DNA of 56,602 nucleotides from Propionibacteriales bacterium (GTDB lineage Bacteria; Actinomycetota; Actinomycetes; Propionibacteriales; Nocardioidaceae), in assembly GCA_009377795.1 (NCBI GenBank), contig WHTJ01000018.1:1-56602 (forward strand), written 5' to 3'. The translations under genes were made by a program, and so were the position numbers. This document shows, in pieces, positions 15,246 through 25,282 of this stretch. How positions within the stretch are numbered: the stretch's first letter is position 1; each line of letters opens with the position of its first letter. The notes below the pieces were generated by a model. The model was not told the DNA's origin and made no database searches. It worked only from the letters and a program-made list of their open reading frames with translations.

Positions 15246-16442
15246 ATGGCCGACACCGACAAACGTTCAGACCGCAAGCCGGCCGACGAACGTTTCGACC
15301 GCAAGACGGTAGCCCTGCTGAGTTTCGCGCACTTCGCCCACGACACCTATCCGGCGTTCCTTGGTGTACTCCTCCCCCTGCTCATCCCGAAGCTGGACAT
15401 CTCGCTGGCGGTCGCCGGCATCCTGGCAAGCGGGATCCGCTGGACGAGCTTCCTTCAACCGCTGCTCGGGTACCTGGCCGATCGCATGGACACCCGCTAC
15501 TGGGTCATCATCACCCCCACCGCGACAGCCGTGCTGATGAGCCTGGCAGGTACCGCACCCGGCGAAGCCATGCTCCTCGTTCTGCTGCTCATGACCGGGA
15601 TCAGCCACTCCGCGTTCCACCCCTCGGCGGGGGCCATGGCCACCCGGGCCGCCGGACAGCGCTGGGGCAAGGCGATGGCCTGGTTCATGACCGGCGGCGA
15701 GCTTGGCCGGACGGTAGGCCCGGTGTACATCGCCGCGGTGATTGCGCTGGTCGGGCTCGAGAGAAGCTGGATCGCGTTCGCACCCGGACTGCTGGCGTCG
15801 ATCCTGCTCTATCTCCGGCTCGACCGCGGCCCGACGGTCCGCATCCCGCCGCCTGGACGCATCCGGCAGGTTCTCCGAGAAGGGCGGGTTCCGGTGGCCG
15901 TGCTGTCGCTGGTGACCTTCGTCCGGGCGCTGGCCAACGTCGGCTTCCTGGTGTTCTATCCCACCTTCGCCACCGGCGCGGGGGTATCGCTGTTGACCGC
16001 CGGCGCTGGGTTGACCCTCTACGAGGCCGGCGGCGCCTTGGGCGCGTTCATCGGCGGCACCATCTCAGACCGCCTCGGCCGGCGGTGGACGATGGCCATC
16101 GGCGTCGCGCTCGCCGTGCCGGCGCTCGCCGGCTCCGTACTTCTGGGCCCCACACTGGTCGGCATCGGCCTGCTGGCGATCGGCGGGTTCGCACTGCTGA
16201 GTGGCCAGTCGGTCGAGCTCGCCACGATGCAGGAGATGTTCCCCGACAACCGCAGCTCTGCGGTGGGGATGACGAACTTCATCCGCAGTGGCGCGGCGAT
16301 CGTCGGGTTGGTCGCCATCGGTGGGCTGGCGGACATCATCGGTCTGCGTGAGACGTTGCTGATCGCGACCGCGTGCGGCTTGATCGCTCTGCCTGTGCTG
16401 GCTCTGCTGCGCCAGGTCCAGCAGGTCGGCGTCCGTCCGTAG
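15246..16442 (+). CDS. MFS transporter of the fosmidomycin-resistance (Fsr-like) group
   Basis: A 398-residue protein with about 12 hydrophobic segments. The opening LLSFAHFAHDTYPAFLGVLL and the GISHSAFHPSAGAMATRAAG motif followed by GKAMAWFMTGGELG are characteristic of Fsr-type drug efflux transporters. ISDRLGRRWTM is the second-half MFS signature. It follows the Crp/Fnr gene on the same strand, though the gap leaves room for its own promoter. The ATG at 15246 is preferred over the GTG directly before it; the ribosome site is weak. The exported substrate is unknown. Confidence 0.85.
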   Translation: MADTDKRSDRKPADERFDRKTVALLSFAHFAHDTYPAFLGVLLPLLIPKLDISLAVAGILASGIRWTSFLQPLLGYLADRMDTRYWVIITPTATAVLMSLAGTAPGEAMLLVLLLMTGISHSAFHPSAGAMATRAAGQRWGKAMAWFMTGGELGRTVGPVYIAAVIALVGLERSWIAFAPGLLASILLYLRLDRGPTVRIPPPGRIRQVLREGRVPVAVLSLVTFVRALANVGFLVFYPTFATGAGVSLLTAGAGLTLYEAGGALGAFIGGTISDRLGRRWTMAIGVALAVPALAGSVLLGPTLVGIGLLAIGGFALLSGQSVELATMQEMFPDNRSSAVGMTNFIRSGAAIVGLVAIGGLADIIGLRETLLIATACGLIALPVLALLRQVQQVGVRP

Positions 16443-16743
16443 GTCGCCGGCCAAGCGGTGCCGGAAATGTTCGGGCGCGTGCGGGAGGGGGATGCTCGCG
16501 TGCGGGATCGTCGCATACCTCGGTCACCGGTCGGCATTGGACGTGCTGGCCGACGGGCTGTCGCGGCGAGTATAGGGGGTGCGACTCCGCGGGTGCGGCC
16601 GTGGAGGTGCCGGGCTTATTCGCGCCGAGATTGCACTTGTGGTCGACCAGATGTGCAATCTCGGCGGGAGGGATTCGACGAGATGGTGAACCGGTCCACC
16701 ATCAGGTCGTCCAGGTCGACCAAGACCAGCGCCGCATCACGCC
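16443..16743. other. Convergent intergenic region holding a dispersed-repeat hairpin
   Basis: The region separates the convergent MFS and peroxiredoxin genes. Its one clear structure is the hairpin at 16623-16666, a member of the dispersed repeat family also found at 27.7 and 54.7 kb, which probably also ends transcription from both sides. A minus-strand frame after the peroxiredoxin stop reads LVLVDLDDLMVDRFTI, but it has no start or ribosome site and I do not call it a gene. Confidence 0.5.
16623..16666. repeat. Dispersed palindromic repeat, hairpin copy 1
   Basis: CGCCGAGATTGCAC (16623-16636) and its exact inverted copy (16653-16666) flank 16 bases that contain a second palindrome, TGGTCGACCA. 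The arms carry the CGAGATTGCAC core shared with the copies at 27716-27764 and 54691-54787. Located between convergent genes. Confidence 0.8.
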
Positions 16744-17325
16744 CTAACCCGCACGCGGGTGGGAGGTGAGCCAGTCGAGCACCTGTCCCGCATGCCGGTT
16801 CGGCGGGAAGACGGGGTAGAACACGTGCTCGATCACGCCGTCGGCGATCACCAGCGTCAGCCGCGAGTACAGCCGGTCGTGTCCGGGCGCGGAGAAGACC
16901 GGAAGGCCGAGCGCTTCCTGGAGCGCGAACGACTCGTCCGAGAGCATCGGAAACGGCAACGAGAGGCGGTCGACGACCTCCGTCTGGTACGCGGTGGACT
17001 GGCTGGACAGCCCGTACACGTGCACCGCCCCGGCCGCTCGAAGCTCCTGGAAGTGGTCGCGAAAGTCGCATGCCTCGGTCGTACAGCCGCGCGCACCGGG
17101 AATGCGATCCCATCCTTCCGGCAGGTCGACATCTGGACGGCCGGTCATCGGGTAGACGTACAGGATGGATCGCCCGGAACCGAGCCGGCTCAGATCGACG
17201 CGATCCCCGGCTGTGCTGGACAGCGGCAGCGCGGGTACGAGCGTGCCCGGCAGATGGTCGGCGGCACCGTCGTCGACCGGCACGGGAAGGTCAGCGGGCA
17301 GTTGCTGCGGGTTCGTCATGGCCAC
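16744..17325 (-). CDS. Peroxiredoxin (AhpC/TSA-like)
   Basis: The 193-residue protein has a thioredoxin-like fold with SILYVYPMTGRPDV, then GARGCTTEACDFRDHF. The peroxidatic cysteine is probably in GCTTEACDF, where two cysteines lie five residues apart, as in some BCP-like peroxiredoxins with a nearby resolving cysteine. Downstream YGLSSQSTAYQTEVVDRLSL and FPMLSDESFALQEALGLP match the family. It reduces peroxides in the cytoplasm using a thiol partner. GGAGG precedes the start; a second ATG lies two codons in. Confidence 0.82.
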   Translation of the reverse strand: MAMTNPQQLPADLPVPVDDGAADHLPGTLVPALPLSSTAGDRVDLSRLGSGRSILYVYPMTGRPDVDLPEGWDRIPGARGCTTEACDFRDHFQELRAAGAVHVYGLSSQSTAYQTEVVDRLSLPFPMLSDESFALQEALGLPVFSAPGHDRLYSRLTLVIADGVIEHVFYPVFPPNRHAGQVLDWLTSHPRAG

Positions 17326-17386
17326 CTCCTCCCGACCACGTTAGCCTGCCCCTCGGCACCGGGTCTGGTCTCTTTCGCACCGCCAG

Positions 17387-20300
17387 CTAGTTGCCGTACC
17401 CGTAGTCGAACGCAGCGCACCCGTCGGACACGTTGAAGCCGACGTCCGCGGTCAGGTCACCGTCGGCCTGCACCGGGCCGTTCTCAGCGCCGGACATCGT
17501 GAGTACGTCGAACGAGAGGCACCCGAACCGGAACAGCCATGGTTCGCCGGCAGCGTCGGTGTAGTTGTCGGTGTGCCCGTCGCCCGAGTCGCTGAACCCG
17601 CTGTCCCCGGTGTCCGCGGTCCACGCCGCGTCGTTGAGGTTCGGGGTGTCACTGAGCGGCTCCGGCTGGGAGTCCAACGGCGTCTGCGCCGGTGGGTTGT
17701 CGGTGCCGACGTTGCCGTAGCCGTGGGTCTCGTCGGTGTAGACGAGCGACAGCCCTGGGGCGAACCCGATCGGGTCACGGTCGTTCTGCCCGCGGCCGTC
17801 GAGGTCGAACCCGGACCGGTCACGCAGCTCCATGTAGTACGCGTGGTCGGCCGCGGACCCGGACACCGCTGAGATGTAGTTCCAGCCCGGCGTGCACACG
17901 GCCGCCACCCGAGTGGTGTCCTTGCAGCCGCCGTTGTAGAACCGCGGGTCGTCCGGTCCGCCGTCGTCCTCGAGATCGGTCTCGAGCAGGACCTGGTCGC
18001 CGTCGGGTGTGGTCGCGGTGACGGTGATGTCGTCGATGAACCACGCGGGCCGGGCGAGGCCGGCGTCCGTCGAGTACGCGAAGCGCAGCACGCCGTTCTC
18101 TGCACCGGCGAGCTCGCTCACGTCGTACTCGTCGGTCAGGAACACCGGCTCGGGGTACTCCCCCAGCAGCCGGTCGGTCTCCTGCGTACCCGCCTGGTAG
18201 GACCCGCTGGTGCCGGTGATGCCGTTGCCGAACCCGCCCTGGCAGCTGTTGGCATTGGGGTTCTGGGTGGCCGGCGTCGTGAACCCGCGCTCGGACGGGT
18301 GGGACTGGTAGGTCTCGCCGCCGTCGGTCGAGGTCAGCACGAACCCGTAGTCGAAGTCCCACTCGATGTCCCAGTGAGAGGCGAACGTGAGCGTGACCGT
18401 GCTGCCCTCGGGCAGGTCGGCCAGCCCGGGGACCGCCAGGTCGAGGTTGTGGCCGCCCTGCGGCGGGCAGCCGAAGTCGTTGCCGGAGCCCGACCACCAG
18501 GCGTGCGCCAGGCTGGCACCGTCACCGGATGCGAACTTGTCCGGATCGATCAGCTGCCGGGCGGGCAGCTTCGCCACATACGCCTGCGCGTTGTGCACGT
18601 CCGGGCCGGAGAGGGTGTACGGCGTACCGTCCGGCGTCTGCCAGGTGATCTGGTGCGTGTCCTCCTTGGAGTCGGTCCACCCGGTGACCTCCCGCTGGCC
18701 CGGCTCCAGCACCTCTGGCACGACCCAGCCCAGCTCCTGGCGGGAGAAGATGTCCATGTGCTGTGACTTGTCGGTGGCCATCAGGTTCCAGTCGCCGTAG
18801 GTCTCCCGGCTGCCGAGCGAGTAGAAATCGGGCAGCCCCAGCGAGTGGCCGTACTCGTGCGAGATGACGCTCGCCGCCTCCATGGCCGTCTCCGGGTTGA
18901 CGTTGTACGGGCCGACCCGGACGAAGACCGGGAAGTCCGTCGACTCCGTCGTCACCTGGACGCGGGAGGCCTTGGTGTAGAACAGCTCCCTGCCCTCGTG
19001 ATCCTTCAACTGGTCGTCGGAGATGTAGCCCTTCAGCCCCGTCTCCGGGTCGGTGTAGTAGGCCTCGAGGGACGACGAGTGGGGCCACACGTTGTCGTAC
19101 GGCACCGTGTCGTAGGGGCAGCCGAGCGGTCCGAGCTGGGACGCGCCGTGCCCGCCGCATCCGGCGTACACCACCATGAAGAAGTCGACGACGCCGTCCT
19201 TGTCGGTGTCGTAGTCGGAGTAGTCGATCTCCGGGTCGGCGACCTGCGCGGCGTCGTACACCATCTTGCCGGTCGGGCCACAGGCCGAGTCGATGTCGAA
19301 CAGCAGCCCGATCCCGGTGAGCGCGCCGGCCAGCGCGGAGCCGGTTCGGTCGTCGCCGTAGTAGTCGGTGGTGCCGGGCAGTTGGTAGAAGCCGTCGCGG
19401 ATCCGCTCCGGGTACGCCGGTGAGCCGGCGAGGTCGGAGGCGCTGACCCCACGGCAGGTGCCCTGCGGCTCGGGCTGGGTGAACTCGAAGCCGGGCCCGT
19501 ACTCGAAGCCGCGCGTCACGACCCCGGCGGAGGGGACGTCGCCGTGCGGGAACAGCTGGCCCAGTGAGATCTCCTGATAGAGGTTGAACGTCGAGCCTTC
19601 CACGTCCGGCGAGTTGATCACGCGTGCGAGCTCGTCGCCGGAGTTGTCATCCTGGTGCGGCCGGTCGAGGAAGTCGACGGGTACGACGGGGAACGGCCGG
19701 TCGCCGTACCGGGCGGTGTCGTAGGCCTCGGCAGGTGGGATCACCTTCGGTCCGTGGCTGGTCGCGGTGAGCCGTTCGCCTGGGCCGCTGTAGGTGAGGG
19801 TCGCGGTGCTGGACAGGTTCTTCCACACCACCTGCGGGTCCTTGCCGACGCCGTCGGCCTGCGCCTCGACCAGGAGGGTGCGCACGGTCGGGCCGGCCTG
19901 GGGACGACCGATCACCTCGCCGAGCTCCCACGTGACCCCCCGCGGTCGCACCCGCACGGTGCCCGCACCCCGGGCGGGGACCGCTCGGGTGAACGACGCG
20001 CCGTCGGGCGCCGGAATCGTCACCCGCACCGCGTCGAAGGCCTGGTCGGAGAAGTTCTTCACGAAGATGCGGAACGGGTACGACTCCCCGGGCCTCACCC
20101 AGCCGACGGCCGACACGAAGCTGTTCTCCAGCACCAGACCGTCCGGAGGGGTGACGATCGTGGCCGAGCCGGAGCCCGCTTCAAGGGCGGCCCATTCACC
20201 CGTCGACGGGTCGGTGTAGGCCGCATCGACGACCTCGATCGCGACCGACGCTTGGTAATCCGTGGTGGCATCGGCCCGCACGTCCGCCGTGAGCTCGCCG

Positions 20301-21013
20301 GGGACGGTTGCCTCGAACGAACCGTCGTCGGCCGCGGTGAACCTGCGCGGCGCGCCCGCTTCATCCGTCACCGGATGTGCGGTGCCGTCCGGGGTGACCA
20401 GACGCAGGGCGACCGTGGCTGGAACGCCGGTCTCCGAGGTCGTGTTGGCCGTGGTGTCGAGCTGGGAGACCGTACCGGTGACCGGGATGTCGTCGCCGGG
20501 TCGGTAGCCGCCACTGGTCCGCGCTGGGGTCAGGGTGGCTCCCAGGCGATTGTGCCCGAAGGTGGTCTCTCCGGCGGGGCTGCCGTCGCTGCGGACGACC
20601 GCCCGGATGTCGCCCGCCGGCCAGTCGGATGCGGGCGTGAGGCTGAACTCGTACTCGCCGCCGTCGCGCTGGGTCACCGGCGCGGTGGCGAACGGCTGGT
20701 CGGCGCCCGGCCCGAAGAAGGCCACGTCGAGCTCTCCCGGCTCATCCGAGACGGAGAACACGGAGAACCCGCAGTCGTCGCGCGCGAAGAAGGGGTTGGC
20801 CGAGACATTGAGACCGACGCCCGTGCACAGCGGTTGGCCCTGGGGGAACTTGAAGAGCTGGAAACCGGAGGCGATGGGTGCAGCGTTGTCGTCGGTACCG
20901 GGTGCGGCGGCCGACGGAGTGGTCGCGATCAGCACCGCAACCAGCGTGATGAGTACGGCGCCGAGAGTCGCCCGGGCCGATCGGCGCGGCGAGGCGGAAA
21001 GACTGCGAGTCAT
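17387..21013 (-). CDS. Secreted M6-family (immune inhibitor A-like) metalloprotease
   Basis: A 1208-residue exported protein. A signal peptide of about 37 residues ends TTPSAAA. Roughly 40-420 are beta-sandwich-like repeats of the NEW3/CARDB type (RPGESYPFRIFVKNFSDQAF). The catalytic domain has HEYGHSLGLPDFYSLG at about residue 715, the HExxHxxGxxD zinc site, after a long insert with calcium-type DYDTDKDGVVDFF. The C-terminal part contains the WFIDDITVTA segment common in M6 proteins. It is expected to degrade extracellular proteins. About 207 bases separate it from the M14 gene on the same strand. Confidence 0.9.
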   Translation of the reverse strand: MTRSLSASPRRSARATLGAVLITLVAVLIATTPSAAAPGTDDNAAPIASGFQLFKFPQGQPLCTGVGLNVSANPFFARDDCGFSVFSVSDEPGELDVAFFGPGADQPFATAPVTQRDGGEYEFSLTPASDWPAGDIRAVVRSDGSPAGETTFGHNRLGATLTPARTSGGYRPGDDIPVTGTVSQLDTTANTTSETGVPATVALRLVTPDGTAHPVTDEAGAPRRFTAADDGSFEATVPGELTADVRADATTDYQASVAIEVVDAAYTDPSTGEWAALEAGSGSATIVTPPDGLVLENSFVSAVGWVRPGESYPFRIFVKNFSDQAFDAVRVTIPAPDGASFTRAVPARGAGTVRVRPRGVTWELGEVIGRPQAGPTVRTLLVEAQADGVGKDPQVVWKNLSSTATLTYSGPGERLTATSHGPKVIPPAEAYDTARYGDRPFPVVPVDFLDRPHQDDNSGDELARVINSPDVEGSTFNLYQEISLGQLFPHGDVPSAGVVTRGFEYGPGFEFTQPEPQGTCRGVSASDLAGSPAYPERIRDGFYQLPGTTDYYGDDRTGSALAGALTGIGLLFDIDSACGPTGKMVYDAAQVADPEIDYSDYDTDKDGVVDFFMVVYAGCGGHGASQLGPLGCPYDTVPYDNVWPHSSSLEAYYTDPETGLKGYISDDQLKDHEGRELFYTKASRVQVTTESTDFPVFVRVGPYNVNPETAMEAASVISHEYGHSLGLPDFYSLGSRETYGDWNLMATDKSQHMDIFSRQELGWVVPEVLEPGQREVTGWTDSKEDTHQITWQTPDGTPYTLSGPDVHNAQAYVAKLPARQLIDPDKFASGDGASLAHAWWSGSGNDFGCPPQGGHNLDLAVPGLADLPEGSTVTLTFASHWDIEWDFDYGFVLTSTDGGETYQSHPSERGFTTPATQNPNANSCQGGFGNGITGTSGSYQAGTQETDRLLGEYPEPVFLTDEYDVSELAGAENGVLRFAYSTDAGLARPAWFIDDITVTATTPDGDQVLLETDLEDDGGPDDPRFYNGGCKDTTRVAAVCTPGWNYISAVSGSAADHAYYMELRDRSGFDLDGRGQNDRDPIGFAPGLSLVYTDETHGYGNVGTDNPPAQTPLDSQPEPLSDTPNLNDAAWTADTGDSGFSDSGDGHTDNYTDAAGEPWLFRFGCLSFDVLTMSGAENGPVQADGDLTADVGFNVSDGCAAFDYGYGN

Positions 21014-21220
21014 GGCGTGACACTCCTGGTATGGCGCGCCCGATCGGACGTTCCCCCAAGCGAATCGAGTTGTGGACTCCTTAACGATCCACCCATCACC
21101 TGGTCACGTACGGAAAGTCGGAATCCTTCCCGTACGACCGCATTCGGCGATCGGCGTCGCCGACCAGGCCCCGCGCCTCATCGCGTCAGAGCGCGTCAGC
21201 CGCTAATACCCCGGTGCTTG
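21014..21220. other. Intergenic region between the two peptidase genes, with an imperfect hairpin
   Basis: CGTACGG at about 21107 pairs with CCCGTACG ending at 21137 with one bulged base, leaving a hairpin that could end M14 transcription or bind a regulator of the M6 gene. Nothing else is recognisable. Confidence 0.35.
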
Positions 21221-23923
21221 CTAGTCCGCCGGATCGTCGGTCAGGTTCGACCAGAACGCCGCCTGGCCGATCAGGGTCCATTCGCGTTCCGCGTCTCCTC
21301 GCGAGAACGGGTTCGTCGCGAAGGCCAGATAGCGGCTGCCGGCGGTGGTCTCCCCGTGGGCGACCACCGCCGCTCCAGCCGCGGCCTCCTGCCGATCCCG
21401 CCACAGACCGGCGACGAACAGGTCGGTCGTACTGCCCAAGTAACGGCCGTCCACCGTGGCGCTCGCCGGCAGCGACGTGAAGTACGTGACGTTCCTCGGC
21501 AGATAGAGGAAGTCCTCGGACGGGTATCCACCCGTGAGCGGGCCGTCCGTACCGGCGTTGCTCCACTTCGCGATCCCACCACCGGCCGGCTGGCTCTCCT
21601 CGGTGATAGCCCCGTCGATCAACTGCGGGTCCGCATTGTTGAGGAACGCAAAGTTGTTCGTGGACTGGCTCGTGCCGATATATCCGCCGCCCCGCTCGAA
21701 GAACGCCTGCAACCGAGCCCGAGCGGTCTCGTTCATCGCCGACGGGTAGTTCTGGCCGGCGTTGTAGATCACGTCGAAGTCCTGCAACGGATCGGCCGGC
21801 GCGTTCTGCAGCGAGTTCTCGCCGGCGACGACCGACACGAACTCGGCGTCGTCCCCGAATGTCCGCTGCAGCGCCCAGAGTGTGTCGTTCATCGTCGGGT
21901 TGGAGCTGTTCACCAGCACCGCGATGCGCGGCGCCTCGGCCAGCCTCGTCGCCTGTGGCGTCGCACCTCTCCCCCGTTCGAAGGAGAACCCGGCCTCCCT
22001 ACCCGCAGCCTGCAACGCCCGCACCGTCCCCGGGTCGTTCCCGAACACCAGCGAACCGGCCGGCATGGGTCCACCGCTCGCACTCTCGAAGCCCTCCTCG
22101 GCCACCTCACCGTGCACACCATTGCGAAGCAGTCCGAGGACGGCGCGAACCTCCGATGGCCCGCGCAGCGCGACGGTGTACCAATCGGCCGGCCCGGCCT
22201 GTACTCCGCCGACCAGCTCGTTCGTCGAGGAGACGGAGGCTGTCTGCGGGTCGAACGCGGCGTCGCCGCGGGGTACCTCCACGACATCCGCGCCCCAGAT
22301 GTGCGCGGGACTCCACGCCCCCGGCGGTGCGTAGAGCCGGGCGATGCGCTCCGAGATGTCCTGCCCGGCGCTCAGTACGGTGAGCGCGAGCCCGCGGAAT
22401 GCCTGGTCCATCCACACGACGTACGACCGCTCCGGGAACGTCCTGCCGTCCCAGGTGAACGGTCGGCTCGTCCTGCTCACCTCGACGCCATTGTCAAGCA
22501 GCCACTGCACCAGGCGGTTCGCCTCGGCGTCGCTTCGCTGAGTGTCGGCACCGGGTACGCGTGCCGCGGCCGGGCCGTCGAACGGGATCGCGTACGCCTT
22601 CGGGTACGGGATCATCCAGTTGTGCTGCTCCTCGGTGAAGCCGCGTTCCGCGATGAGCGGGTCGTCGCAGCAGTTCACGCGTTCCGCGTCGGTGACACCG
22701 CGGCGGAACATCTCCACCTGGTCGTGCAAGATGCCGTTGCGGTTCTCGATCCAGTACCGGGCCGAGGAGTAGAACGCCACGTACTGCATGCGCTTCGAGC
22801 CGAACCGCCCGTCGCACCCCGGACCGGTCCTGCACATCTCCACGGTCTGGATGTCCACCGCCCACGTCGACGCGTGCCCGGCGACGTAGAAGGGGCCCCA
22901 GTCGTCCCAGCCCTCCGCGAACTCGGGGCCGGTCGGGGGTGGACTGGGTTCGGCGAACTCGTTCCAGTCGTTCACCTGGCGGATGGGATCCATGCCGATC
23001 GCGCCGAGGTCCACATCGTTCTCGTCTACGCGGCGCTGGTTCCAGTTGACGAGGATGTCGTACTCGTACCCGGGATTGTGCGGCTTGGTCATCGACTGGA
23101 TCGCGCCGACGCCGCCCGTGTACCCGTGCATGGTGATCCCCACCGGCGGCAGCCACTTCAGCATGTTCGTGATGCTCGCGCGCATCTCCGGCTGGCCCTG
23201 CACGATGAGATCTCGGTTCAGGTCGAAGCCGTTGGCGTTGAAGCGGGTCTCGTCGTGTCGCGCGTCCGGGTTGATGGTGGGATGCACGATGAGGAACGAG
23301 TGATCGAGGAGGGTGTCGACCGTGGGGTCGGCGCCGTACGGCGTCGTCACGAGGTCGCGGATCACCTGCATCGCCGCGTCGGTGCCCTCCTCCTCGTTTC
23401 CGTGGATGTTGGCCTCGATGATGATGGGGATCTTGACGTCGTCACCCCACTCGGCGATCAGCGACTGCGCCCGTTCAGGGTCGGTCAGCATGAGCGAGCG
23501 CAACGTGCGCCACCGCTGGTAGCCGCGTCGCTGCTGCTGCGTCTCGCGGGCGTTGACCACGACGCCGTACAGATCCTCGCCGCGCACGGACTGCCCGATC
23601 ACCGAGTACGACATTCGGTCCGGGACTCCGGCCGCGCGGGCCTCCGCCGTGAACTGGTCGAGCGTGCACTTGACCGCGTTGCCCGGCATCAGGGCGAGCG
23701 GCGGTCCCTGCTGCTCGGCCTCCCCTGAGCCGGGCACCGGCGGCTCGCACCACTCCTCGCCGTACGTCGGTCCGAGCCCGGGTGAGATGGGGTTGCCGTC
23801 CCATGGCGGGACCAGCTCCTGAGTGATCGCCGCTGGCTGGACCGCTGAGACTGGAATCGTGAGCGCCAGCGCCGCGAGTAGCAAAGCCGACCCGCGCGCC
23901 GCCGTACGGAAGCGTGATTGCAT
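21221..23923 (-). CDS. Secreted M14-family zinc carboxypeptidase with a ThuA/GATase-like tail
   Basis: About 900 residues with an N-terminal signal peptide (LLLAALALTIPVSAVQPAA). The M14 catalytic domain shows the zinc motif IHGNEEEGTD (His and Glu ligands at about residue 175), the downstream VHPTINPDARHD and DLNRD with the substrate-binding Asn-Arg, and ITMHGYTGG with the third ligand. The last 300 residues resemble a glutamine-amidotransferase-like domain (IYNAGQNYPSAMNETARAR, FFERGGGYIG). ATG 23923 is preferred because GGAGG lies 9 bases upstream. It follows the pattern of large exported actinobacterial peptidases; the peptide substrate is unknown. Confidence 0.88.
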   Translation of the reverse strand: MQSRFRTAARGSALLLAALALTIPVSAVQPAAITQELVPPWDGNPISPGLGPTYGEEWCEPPVPGSGEAEQQGPPLALMPGNAVKCTLDQFTAEARAAGVPDRMSYSVIGQSVRGEDLYGVVVNARETQQQRRGYQRWRTLRSLMLTDPERAQSLIAEWGDDVKIPIIIEANIHGNEEEGTDAAMQVIRDLVTTPYGADPTVDTLLDHSFLIVHPTINPDARHDETRFNANGFDLNRDLIVQGQPEMRASITNMLKWLPPVGITMHGYTGGVGAIQSMTKPHNPGYEYDILVNWNQRRVDENDVDLGAIGMDPIRQVNDWNEFAEPSPPPTGPEFAEGWDDWGPFYVAGHASTWAVDIQTVEMCRTGPGCDGRFGSKRMQYVAFYSSARYWIENRNGILHDQVEMFRRGVTDAERVNCCDDPLIAERGFTEEQHNWMIPYPKAYAIPFDGPAAARVPGADTQRSDAEANRLVQWLLDNGVEVSRTSRPFTWDGRTFPERSYVVWMDQAFRGLALTVLSAGQDISERIARLYAPPGAWSPAHIWGADVVEVPRGDAAFDPQTASVSSTNELVGGVQAGPADWYTVALRGPSEVRAVLGLLRNGVHGEVAEEGFESASGGPMPAGSLVFGNDPGTVRALQAAGREAGFSFERGRGATPQATRLAEAPRIAVLVNSSNPTMNDTLWALQRTFGDDAEFVSVVAGENSLQNAPADPLQDFDVIYNAGQNYPSAMNETARARLQAFFERGGGYIGTSQSTNNFAFLNNADPQLIDGAITEESQPAGGGIAKWSNAGTDGPLTGGYPSEDFLYLPRNVTYFTSLPASATVDGRYLGSTTDLFVAGLWRDRQEAAAGAAVVAHGETTAGSRYLAFATNPFSRGDAEREWTLIGQAAFWSNLTDDPAD

Positions 23924-24340
23924 AGGGGATCCCTCCGGCAACGCTCAGTATTCTGCGCGAGAATGGCGCCGTCAACCCCTGATCTTCCGTCGATACCCCG
24001 CGCTACCCAGACGATCTTCTTGAGCTGGCCTGGCGCTCCCACAGGAATTCTTTCGGCGGGTCCGCCTCACAGCTCGCCCCGCGAACAGCGTTGCAGGGCG
24101 TTGTCCTCAGCCGAGCCGCAGCGCTCCTTCAACGAAGACCGCGCGGTCCATGGTGGCCGTGAGCCGGTCTGCGGTTCCCCACGCCCGATGGGATAGTCGC
24201 GCCGCTCCCAACAAGCAAGACCCCCGCCCCCGGCGTGCGCCGGGGCGGGGTCTGTGGCTGTTTCCGGTCGGTCCAAGAGGGGATCAGTAGACCCGCCGGA
24301 ACCTAGGGAGTCGTCGGGAGCGCCGCCACCCTCACAGCGG
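23924..24340. other. Intergenic region with a terminator; no gene recognised
   Basis: This 417-base region lies between the pirin and M14 genes, both on the minus strand. It contains the hairpin at 24218-24253. A short minus-strand frame reading TMDRAVFVEGALRLG before a stop may be the tail of a lost gene, but it is too short to support. No tRNA or operator is seen. Confidence 0.4.
24218..24253. terminator. GC-rich hairpin terminator downstream of pirin
   Basis: AGACCCCCGCCCCCGGCG pairs with GCCGGGGCGGGGTCT around a TGC loop with one bulge. It lies about 90 bases past the pirin stop in the minus direction, as expected for a factor-independent terminator, although it lacks a long T run. Confidence 0.65.
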
Positions 24341-25282
24341 TCATCGACACGTCGGTTGCGGTGCCATCGGCGATCGTGGTCCGGCATTCCAGGGCGACCC
24401 GACCGGTCGCGATGGCCAGTCCTCGCGAGCCCGCACGATGTCCTCGTGACTGCGGCCGACGAAGTTCCACCACATGACGATCTGCTCCTCGAACGGCTCG
24501 CCGCCGATGAACAGAACCCGTGCCGCCTCACCCGCGCTCACCGCGAGGTCCGACCGATCCCGGCCGAGATAGAGCAGCGGACCTCGACCGAGCCGGACGC
24601 CCTCGATCTCGACCTCTCCGGACAACGCGAGCACGGCGTACTCCATGGCCGGATCCAGCGGCAACCGGGTATCGGCACCCGGGGCGAAGGCGACCTCGGC
24701 ACCCACCAACGGGCTGTGGATCCGTGCCGGCGACACAGCACCGGCGAAGTCGCCCATCAGAGTGGTCACGGTCACCCCCGTGTCGGCCCGCGTCGGCAGC
24801 TCGGCATGGTGCTCGAAGGCGGGGTCGACCGCGCGGTGGCGCTCGGGCAGGGCCACCCAGAGCTGGACGCCATGCAGCGCCGGCGAATGCTCGGGAGGCG
24901 TCTCCTTCGAGTGCGAGATGGCCTCCCCGGCGGTCATCAGGTTGAGCTGGCCGGGCCGGATCAGCTGGTGGCTGCCGAGACTGTCGCGGTGCATGACCTC
25001 CCCCTCGACCAGCCAGGTCACCGTCTGTAACCCCATGTGCGGATGCGGTGGCACCCGCATCCCCGACGAGGCGGTCAGATCCTCGGGTCCGAACTGGTCG
25101 ACGAAGCACCACGCGCCCACCATCCGGCGCTCACGGCTCGGAAGCGTACGGGTGACGCGCATCCCCCGCGCACCGCCCAGCACCACCTCGCGGCCCGACA
25201 GCAGCTCCCGCACCGGCTCCGCGGCAACCCCGGCGCGTCCTCCGCAGAGCGACTCCTGCGGATCCCGTTCGAGATTGCTCAC
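24341..25282 (-). CDS. Pirin family protein
   Basis: The 313-residue bicupin has the N-terminal pirin metal site VPPHPHMGLQTVTWLVEGEV followed by HRDSLGSHQLIRPGQ and the MTAGEAISHSK...HGVQLWV block conserved in pirins. The C-terminal pirin_C domain ends with FIGGEPFEEQIVMWWNFVGR. Bacterial pirins can act as quercetinases or bind metabolic enzymes, so the precise role is open. Length is in the upper part of the family range. A terminator lies downstream. Confidence 0.92.
   Translation of the reverse strand: MSNLERDPQESLCGGRAGVAAEPVRELLSGREVVLGGARGMRVTRTLPSRERRMVGAWCFVDQFGPEDLTASSGMRVPPHPHMGLQTVTWLVEGEVMHRDSLGSHQLIRPGQLNLMTAGEAISHSKETPPEHSPALHGVQLWVALPERHRAVDPAFEHHAELPTRADTGVTVTTLMGDFAGAVSPARIHSPLVGAEVAFAPGADTRLPLDPAMEYAVLALSGEVEIEGVRLGRGPLLYLGRDRSDLAVSAGEAARVLFIGGEPFEEQIVMWWNFVGRSHEDIVRAREDWPSRPVGSPWNAGPRSPMAPQPTCR

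Noticed and set aside
16443-16743. Minus-strand frame reading LVLVDLDDLMVDRFTI after the peroxiredoxin stop
   Set aside because: No start codon with a ribosome site, and its tail is the translated dispersed repeat.
19655-23728. 1357-codon open frame on the plus strand
   Set aside because: It is antisense to two well-supported peptidase genes and rich in Arg, Gly and Val, the signature of a GC-rich shadow frame; no domain is recognisable.
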